From Crocodylus rhombifer (Eukaryota > Chordata > Crocodylia > Crocodylidae), in assembly GCA_038503035.1 (NCBI GenBank), contig JAVSML010001013.1:62001-126000 (forward strand): a stretch of DNA of 64,000 nt. Direction: 5' to 3'. The position numbers and the translations under genes were made by a program. Shown piece after piece: positions 56,645 to 64,000 of the stretch. Within the stretch, counting starts at the first letter, position 1, and the number at the start of each line of letters is the position of its first letter. A model generated the notes under the pieces. That model was not told the origin of the DNA. It did no database searches and was given only the letters and a program-made list of their open reading frames with translations.

Positions 56645-57525
56645 CACGGGCGGGCAAAATACAGCTTACGGGCCAGATCCAGCTTGAAAGGCAATTCCAT
56701 CAGGCCAGTGGGGCACCTCCGTAACCCCCCTGTAAGCCCTGGCCCTGGGATGCCCCTCTGCAAGCCGGCACCTCCACACAGGAGGTGCAGCTCTGGTTGC
56801 TAACCAGCACCCCTCTCCACCCCAGCCTGGCCTCACGTGCCCCAACCCCGAGCCAGGGGTGATGATGGCCTGGCAGAGACTTTTGCTGGGCCACTCCAGG
56901 GCTGCTCCCAGCCTCCCTGCCTGGGGATGTGGGAATTCAGGAATGGGCTCCACCATGCTGGGGCCAGAGACTCCCACTGGGAGCAAGGGGACTGGGAGCA
57001 TGGTCAGGCTGACCCCACATGCTGCCACCGTGTGCAGCTAGGGTCTGGGGTGGGACTGCAGGAACTGCGTGCTATTGGGCTGGCCCTGCACGCTGCCACC
57101 ACCTTCACCTGGGGATTGGGGTGGGACTGCAGGAGCTGAATGCTATGGGGCTGGATGGGGCTGGGCCCACTCCCTGCAACCACATACACACAGGGGCTTA
57201 GGTGGGAGCACTATTGGGCCGGGTGAGGCTGGCCACTCACACTGCCATGTACAGCCAGGGTCTTAGGCAGGAGCTGCATACCACCTGTGGATGGGGACTG
57301 GGGTGGGAGTGTGGGAACTGCATGTTATGGGGGTCAGGTGGGGCTGGCCATGCACGGGGACTCAGGTGGGAGAGCTATTGGGCTGGGTGGGGTTGGCCCC
57401 ACGTACTGCTGTCACGTGGAGCCAGGGACCTGGACGGGAGCTGGCCCCACATACTGCCACCATGTGCGGCTGCTGCCTCAGGTGGGAGTGCTGGCTCTGC
57501 ACCTTTCTAACCAGTGGTGGAGAAG
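56645..57525. mobile_element. GC-rich element with hAT-like start and minisatellite interior
   Basis: Starts CACGGGCGGGCAAAATACAG and CTTACGGGCCAGATCCAGCT, resembling the 'GGGGGCAAAATACGGCCCGCGGGCCGGATCC' starts of hAT-like elements. 56985-57515 is a degenerate tandem array of roughly 60-90-bp units (GGGCTGG..CCCACATGCTGCCACC, GTGTGCAGC.AGGG, TGGGA..GCATGCTAT). The many open frames here are composition artefacts. The right terminus is not identified. Confidence 0.55.
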
Positions 57526-58949
57526 TACTTAAATCCTTTCATAAACTGATGGAGAAGTTTGATTTACTGGCATTTTATAACCCATCACACATGAGTGCAA
57601 AATTCCCTAATTTTTTTTAGCCTTGGAGACTTCTGATTTTTCATTCACAGAATAGATGTCACACAGCACCAACTGTGCAAACTTCTCATATTCTCCTGTA
57701 GCAATATGTCTGTAGACAAGTGTCTTTACCCTTCAGCCTCGTATTCAGATGTATGGTCCACTCATGCTTTGGTTACTTTAATACAATTATGAACAATTTT
57801 GGCCATGGTGTCTGATGTGTACATCTGATGCTCATGAGCTGGTCTGTGAGCCAGCAGTTTATTCCACACAAACCTGTTAAGAGCCCAGGGACAGCATCAC
57901 CAGAGGGTGCATTTTAAACCACTGTCCTTGTAGTAAAAGTCTCCCAACTAATTTTTTAGCAGAATAGAGAAGAAACTGTTTCTTCAGCATGAGTTTTTAC
58001 AGTATCCAATGCAGTGTGTCAGCATTGCCACAATACAAGTAATAAATAATCATACGTAATAGTAATATGATCCTTTGACTGATTTCTTGATTTACTGTCA
58101 TTTCTGAACCCATAGCGAACACTGAAATTGTTGTTCTATCTCTTCTTTGGTTATTTATTCCCCTGTCTTCTGAATTGTCTTGGTTTTTTTCTTATAGTCT
58201 GGCTGTAAATGTGAGCTCACTCCTAAATCAGAGACATGGCAGTTGGTCAGCTATGTAAAGGTTTAAGAGTTTGTTTATTAAATAAGCGTATTCTAATTAA
58301 AAAAATATATTAGCTGGACACAGGACAGAGAGTGAATAGGTTTTTGTTCATACACTCTGTATGTGGATTTTTATGGCATCAGAGTACAGAGGGAATGATA
58401 TAAAGAGGCCATTACTTACTCTGGAAAGGACTATCTTTTGCCAGTAATAGCTGTTACTCAGGAAACAGACACCACCTGCCTTGAGTCCATGATGAAGAGT
58501 TTGTGGGAACCCAGAATATTTTAGATGCTGTTGGTTATATAATATCAGTAAACCAATTATTAACAGTGGATATTAGCTAGGGATATTCAGACATGTTTTT
58601 TCCGATTACTGGACATCTATAAGGAATGCTGAAGAATTCAGGGAGCTAGGAAAGTCCTACCTATCAATATAGAATTAATTCAAGATTCAGGAGGAGGTAC
58701 GAGAAAAGAGTGTCAGGGAAAGGGTATAAGTTAGGCTGACGTTTACAAGAATGTGGAATTTCCCATTTTGATTTACTTGGTCTGGATTCTATCACTCCAT
58801 CTCATCGATATGTTCAAGAAATTGGGGGAGTGGTGGGGTGGGTATTACATAAATGGGAGTTTGGATATTTTCCCTCATTTGTTCAAGGTTGCATGATTAT
58901 AATTACACACTGATGCATTTAATTAGCAAGTGCCAACTAGGGTTCAATA
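57526..58949. other. Unique AT-rich sequence
   Basis: No gene or element recognised. Confidence 0.4.
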
Positions 58950-59120
58950 CTGCGACAGAGTTGTTAAAATGCCCTGCTACAGCCTTGGAGGTATGAGTTC
59001 AAGGCTTACTCTAGACTCATGCCAAAGGACATTCTTGGTTGACCCAACTGTAAATAAGTACCTAGTCATTTGGGCTGGGGAATCGAAGGAGCCTCAACAT
59101 GATACTAGCCACTTCATTCA
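58950..59120 (+). mobile_element. tRNA-derived SINE (CORE/Deu-like)
   Basis: GACAGAGTTGTTAAAATGCC and a B-box-like GGTATGAGTTCAAGGCTT give a degenerate tRNA-like head. GGTTGACCCAACTGTAAATA, AGTACCTAGTCATTTGGGCT form a body like those of old vertebrate SINEs. Exact family unknown; not a functional tRNA. Confidence 0.55.
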
Positions 59121-60039
59121 CTAGGGGAAGCGGTGACTATAGGCTTGATCCAAAGTCCATTGAAGACAAAGGGGAGATGAAGCCTCTCTTTTTCTGGGCT
59201 ATGCTAAATGAAGTTCATTTGTAGGTTGTGGGTAATCCCATTACATTAGTCTCTGGGAATCCCATGTATGAGAATGGATACACCACTCAGTCTCTGTAAG
59301 AGAGAAGTCTTTATTTTAGCATATTTTCCATATGAGGAATGGAGAGATTAAGTCACTATACAAAGATTAGTATAGTGGAGGAAGCTATATCCTATTTCAC
59401 CTTAATGCACATATGTGGCACTTACATATGTTGCCTAATTGCGATTTTCAGCGTTTATATGACTGATGTTCTGGAATTTCTCAGGTACATGCCTACCTGC
59501 CGGAAGTTAAACAGGAGGAGGATGGTCCTTCCAGCTGTTACTCCGGTGATTAGGATGTATGTCCAAGGAGCAAGACGACCCTCATTATAGACACTTACCT
59601 TTATTGTCCAAAGGAAGTTTAAACTTGTATCACTCAACAAAAGGTTGTTATTATCAGGCCATGGGCCATGCATTGCCCAAAACAATCTGAAACTCTTCTT
59701 GAAACAGAGTCACTGGGAAACCAAATACCCAGGGGAGAGCAAATTAGCTGGAGGGTAGTCAGTGAGGTGGTTGCCCCTTTCAGTATAGCTGTTCTTCAAT
59801 TGAAATTTTGTGACATCTGGTGTGATGGGGATACACAGGCACTACTATCCCTTCCTGAAGCCTAGACAGACACAGTGTAACCTCTTAGCATAAAAACCAA
59901 GCATGGCAGGCATGTGGCTATGCAATACAATGGAAATAGGTTGTGGGGTGAAGCTTTTGGCAAAGCCAGGATGTAAATCAAGACCTTGTTCAGAACCTTC
60001 TTACAAGAACATTCTTCCTACAACCTGGAAGACCTTGCA
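59121..60039. other. Unique sequence with an old repeat fragment
   Basis: 59138-59176 (TTGATCCAAAGTCCATTGAA) belongs to the palindromic repeat type seen at 5503. No gene. Confidence 0.4.
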
Positions 60040-60960
60040 GTGTGATTCATTGAGACAAGGTTCTTTGAGTAGATGTGATATCTTTTATTAGACCAGCGGA
60101 GTAGTTGGAACAACATTATTTGCAAGCTTCCGGACATAAACAACCTTTGTCAGATATAGAGAGACTCTGCTGTTGTTCTGAGATCCCCAAGCAATGAAAG
60201 AAGCCAGAAGTGTGACAAGAGGTCAGTGAGAATGTAAATAGGTGGAAATTGGGAAAACAATGAGTTGAGAAGGGAAGGGAGGGGGAGAACAAGGGGTAAA
60301 AATGGGTGAAGGAATGCCAAATGTAAGCAAGGACGACTCTTCTGTAGTGATGATTTTTTTTAAGGTAGAAAAGAGGCAGACTGTGAAAAAGAAAATAGAT
60401 GGAAATTAGGAAAACAAAGGTAGAGAAAGAGGGGACAAGAGGAAGCGGGGTGGGGAAATGTAAATGATAAGGCCAGGCAGGTACCTGGTGAATCAGATGT
60501 CAGGCGGGTTGTAATGTGTCATAAATCCAATGTCTGTATTGAGTCCATGATTTTTTGTATCCAGTAGGTTGATGAAATGAAGTTCATAGGCTTATCTATG
60601 AAGGGTGTTTTGTAAGTTCCCTTTGAGGATTAGAACTGAGAGATCAGAGAGTGATTGTCTTGTGAGAAGTGTGCACCCACAGAGAACTGGATATTTTTGC
60701 CTTTGGTGGATTTTCAGTGTGCGTTCATTCTGGCGCACAGTTGTTGTTTGGTGTCCCCTACATATTTTCCATTTTATGCATTGGATGAGATATATGGCAT
60801 TTCTGGAGGTGCAGGTGTAAGATCCAGGAATGGCGATGATTCTGTTGTGGGGTGTAGTAATTGTGGGACTGGTGGAGATGTGTTGGCAGGTTTTGCATTT
60901 CTCATCCTGGCATGGTCTGGATACAACCAAACACCTTGCACTAATCTAGACAGCCATTGG
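60040..60960 (-). mobile_element. Penelope-like retroelement (PLE) fragment with 3' tail
   Basis: Minus orientation. A coding remnant at 60592-60930 is followed by an in-frame stop, about 30 further codons of recognisable C-terminal sequence (ELHFINLLDTK, GLNTDIGFMTHY), then ~0.45 kb of 3' region ending in the tail block at 60050-60160. That block recurs as solo tails at 12440, 41570 and 52270. The reverse transcriptase part is missing, so this is a 5'-truncated copy. Confidence 0.7.
60592..60930 (-). pseudogene. PLE GIY-YIG endonuclease remnant
   Basis: A 112-codon frame. Residues 8-16 (DEKCKTCQH) look like the Cys-rich linker before the endonuclease. GSYTCTSRNAIYLIQC (about residues 36-51) is the start of a GIY-YIG domain; the second half of the signature, normally YVG, is degenerate (ICRG). 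RQNERTLKIHQ (residues 67-77) matches the downstream Arg/His segment, and LSDLSVLILKG comes near the end. The frame ends in TAA, beyond which homologous sequence continues in the same frame, so it is a nonsense-mutated remnant. In intact PLEs this nuclease nicks the target for RNA-primed insertion. Confidence 0.65.
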
Positions 60961-62849
60961 ACAGGCCACAGGAGGAAGGCCAGAGATTGGAGGGTAGGTT
61001 ATAATTACTTTTTTATTATTATGGATGTTTCACTTCCTGTGAGTATTGGTGAAGAAATGAGTTTTAACTTGGGTGTGTGTGTGGGGGGGAGGCCTTGTAT
61101 GAGAAGCTCTCAAAGTGCTTCACAAACATCTCTCTCCAGTTTGGAATCAAAGCAGGTTAATATAGCGTCCGCCACATCACACCGTTTAAGGCACTCTGAA
61201 TGTCTTCACTATGGAGACTTTGGGCAGGTCTCTGATTTCTGATTCAAAGAAAATACAGCTGAATTTATCTAGGGGAAGCCTTTCATCTGTCTGTCCTGTG
61301 CAGCAAGGTAGACTTCAACATAACGGGAGGCATTCTAACATTTAAAGTGAAATTAGTGTGTATAGAAAGTTCCAATCTATAGATATATCCTGTTGGGGAA
61401 CAGCAAAAATAGCCCACATATGATGTTACTGGAGACTGCAGTCCTGTACATACTAACAGAATGGAGAATAGTACATTGGGCTTTCCCACAATCTCCTGCC
61501 CAATCTGTGTCTTAAATACATCTATGCCTTTTTCATGATAATTCAGGTTTATTTTATTTAACAGTTCCTTACAGGAGCAGAGGACTGATCCTTCAAACTC
61601 ATTTCATGCTGTCCAAAGCAAGATTTTAACTGACTTTGACCCTTTCCAAGAGTCATATAATTCCTGCACATAAAGCAACTATGTGTTATCACATCTGTTT
61701 GACCACTCAAAACTAATATATTTTTGTTTTTCCCGAGACAGATAGTGCCGCATGCCAGTATTCTGAAGACAGTGAGAGTTCAAACTTATCTTTCTGCTTG
61801 AAAAGTGCAATGGTTTTATCTCTAGTGCTTGGGCTCAGAAAGGTAAAGTATTGCAAGATGTACCTCCAATCTACTGATATGATGGGACACATTTTTCACT
61901 CATTTCTATGAGGCACAAGGCATAAGTTTGTTTTTCTTTTCTTTTCTTTTCTTTTCAATTGCAATTAGTTTACTTCTTTTCAAAAATGTTTCAAAAATTT
62001 GATTTTTCATGTCTTTTGTTCCCTTGACATTGAATTACATCATGCATTCTGTAAAAAAATCTACCAAATAAATTCTAATTGTTTTTTCCTGTCCACTTCC
62101 TACAGCCTCTCCCAGTTTCTCTCTGACATGTAGGTGTTCAGTAGTCAAACAGGAACTATAAACTATTATCATTAACTGGATACCTCTAATAATTCTATTA
62201 GATAAACCCAGTAGCCCGAATGCCCCTGTATTATTATATGTTGGCATGATGAGTACCTTGGCATAGAAAGCACAGTCAACACTAATAGTCTACCTTCCAA
62301 ATTAATTGATGGCAGCTGCCATTTTAAGCCTGTGTTCTCTAAAGAATAACAGCTTAATAAAATGAAAGTTTTCTCTCTGGCCTGTAGCTGGTGTCGTTTA
62401 CTCATCAGAAAGTCTATTAATGTTCCAAACTGACTAGGTACTAATTAAATACATGCTCTGGGAAAAAAAACAAAAACAACAAAAACAACAAAAAACAAAA
62501 AACCTTGTATAAGGAGCACAGTTCAGCTCAGCCCAGCTTTTTGCAAGTAAATTGTATTCAAACTGTCCCAAGGTCAGGCAAGAACTGGGAGGATTCCACC
62601 ACAAAATGCAAGTGCTCATACGGGGCCAACAGTTAACCCACTTGTCCTAAACACAATATTGGAAGCAAGGACGGTGAGTGAGGCATGCCTAATTTCCCCA
62701 ATTAAAATATTCACTCGTAATCTACTCTGGGTGTGAATATATCTCAAAGAGGGACGTGAAAGTTGTACCACCGTACAAAACCTGCATCCAACCTTGATAC
62801 CTTGGTGATTAATATTTTCTAGATATGATAGATAGATTGATGTATGGTG
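60961..62849. other. Unique sequence with simple repeats
   Basis: (TTTTC)n at 61931-61956; an A-rich (AAAAACAAC)n tract at about 62462-62502. No gene recognised. Confidence 0.4.
61931..61956. repeat. (TTTTC)n microsatellite
   Basis: Five pentamer units. Confidence 0.9.
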
Positions 62850-63250
62850 TATACCAGTTGTCTTCCCTTTTGCACTCTGGGAAATCCCTGAATCAGCAGT
62901 GCCCTATACTTAGTGAAACAACTGGGCCCAGTGTAAAAAACTATTATAGAAGCCCATCCAGCCCCAAAATCTGGATGAGTAGCACAGGGTTGGTCTGCAG
63001 GCTGGATGAGTAGTGCAAGCTCTCAGACTGGCCTTGTGTTGCATGCAGCATGCATGCCAGTTCAGCCCAAGTGTACTCCATGTAGTACGTGTGCTAGATC
63101 TCACCTGATCCAGCATGTAGGGCCAATCTGGGCATGCACTCCATGCAGTGTACCAGATCCAGTCCAAGACCTGCCAGCAATACCACAGGCCAGATGATAG
63201 GGCTCTGTGGGACAGAGTCAGCCCATAAGCCACGTCTTTGACATCTGTAG
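62850..63250 (-). mobile_element. Candidate hAT-like element with tandem interior
   Basis: The right end reverse-complemented reads CAGATGTCAAAGACGTGGCT and TATGGGCTGACTCTGTCCCA, like 'CAGGGGTGTCAAACTCATGGCCCATGGGCC' hAT-type ends. The interior has repeated GATCCAG/GGATGAGTAG and CATGCAG..GTACTCCATG words. A possible left end at 62852 (CAGTTGTCTTCCC) is weak and no target duplication was found. Confidence 0.45.
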
Positions 63251-64000
63251 CAATAGGTAGATCTTGGAAGAGGGAATAGAAGTCGGTGTTTCTCTGGGAA
63301 GTGGTAGAGTTTCTATCAATGAGAATATTCAAATCAAGATAACAGAGCTTTAGACAAAGCACAAGATCAATACATGGTGAAATGTCCTTGCTAAACAGGA
63401 TGTTGAGAAAGACATGGTCTATGGCTCACTTTATAATGTTTTAAAAAAAAATGTGATTTTTTTTTTTTAAAGAGAATTCAAACCACACTGCTCCTGACAG
63501 CAAATGTTGATTCCAAACTTCACCAAACTGAGCAGCCTGAATAGTCCAAAATCTGACGTTTGATTATTTTTTTTCAAATAAATAAAACAGCAAACACTGA
63601 GCAAAAATAATATTTGGGAAGCTTCTTTTTGTAGCATTCAGTCTAGGTTTGGAATGAAAACATACATCAGTTCCTCCAGACTCACCATCTATGCTTTCAT
63701 TGACTTTAATGAAAACTGAGCTAGCAAGGAAGGGGTACAGGAAGATTAGTTTTCGTGGCCTCCGTTTGTCCTTAGGAATGTTTAGCATTGCAAGACCGAT
63801 CCTTTTATCCATTTATCCTTTGTTTGTTTAAGAAGGTTTCATTGGATTTCTTGCATATCATGTCGCTTGGGTGTACAAAATATTGGCAATGCTTTATAAT
63901 AAGTAGCAAATCATTATTACGTGCTTTGGTGTTCGTTGTAATATAATTAATCATCATAAATTTGCTTTGGTATATTCATGTGGATGTAACAGCTAATTCC
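63251..64000. other. Unique AT-rich sequence
   Basis: A/T homopolymer runs near 63439-63472. No gene recognised to the end of the window. Confidence 0.4.

Noticed and set aside
56186..56803. 205-codon plus-strand frame as a gene
   Set aside because: The middle part is antisense CR1 (56357-56642) and the end runs into the GC-rich element, so it is a chimera of repeat sequence read on the wrong strand.
56666..57620. Multiple 60-120-codon frames on both strands as genes
   Set aside because: They lie in a degenerate GC-rich tandem array; the products are periodic low-complexity translations.
60655..61242. 195-codon plus-strand frame as a gene
   Set aside because: Its first half is the antisense of the Penelope-like coding remnant; the rest lacks family features.
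1..64000. Endogenous retrovirus or other viral integration
   Set aside because: No LTR pair, primer-binding site with polypurine tract, or gag/pol/env-like frame was seen; all RT motifs found are of the CR1/LINE type.
1..64000. CRISPR array, operon or other prokaryotic system
   Set aside because: Repeat content is clearly vertebrate, there are no regularly spaced identical repeats and no dense coding.

Overview
The window looks like intergenic or deep-intronic DNA of a reptile, most likely a crocodilian; this is inferred from repeat content. At least a dozen CR1 LINE copies are visible, and the youngest-looking ones carry the 3' ends I associate with crocodilian CR1. hAT-like and MITE-like DNA transposons, a Penelope-like (PLE) retroelement and old MIR/L2-type debris fill most of the rest. 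No host protein-coding gene, exon chain, rRNA, functional tRNA, CRISPR array or operon could be supported. Nearly all open reading frames of 60-200 codons are chance frames; the exceptions are decayed fragments of CR1 reverse transcriptase (RT) and a PLE endonuclease.

Layout. 1-9.9 kb: CR1 tails, several DNA transposons (one 713-bp hAT at 7641-8353 with perfect 8-bp target-site duplications), a 76-bp duplication and a tandem duplication. 9.9-11.25 kb: an unusual composite of a 43-bp hairpin, a direct repeat and two ~290-300-bp inverted arms, which I cannot assign to a known family. 12.4-18.2 kb: PLE tail, MITE, MIR, and an old L3/CR1-like LINE split by a pogo/Tigger-like element. 19.07-20.89 kb: a CR1 inserted into another CR1, the inner copy keeping RT motifs A, B and C. 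21-31 kb: mostly unique sequence with short CR1, SINE and hAT pieces and two stretches that resemble conserved non-coding DNA. 31.3-34.95 kb: a CR1-rich block with copies in both orientations and a 38-bp segment that is inverted between two otherwise collinear copies. 35-43.4 kb: mostly unique, with microsatellites and two further candidate regulatory stretches. 43.5-46.5 kb: two oppositely oriented copies of one DNA-transposon family; one hosts a CR1 and a hAT, the other sits inside a CR1. 46.5-64 kb: unique sequence with CR1, PLE, SINE and GC-rich minisatellite-like elements.

There is no pathway or operon to describe. What the window records is the order of transposon insertions: L3/CR1 before pogo, CR1 before MITE, MITE before hAT, and old CR1 before young CR1. 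Family names come from recognising terminal motifs and protein motifs by eye; no database search was run. Divergences are impressions unless a count is given. Boundaries of elements without terminal repeats are approximate to 10-30 bp.
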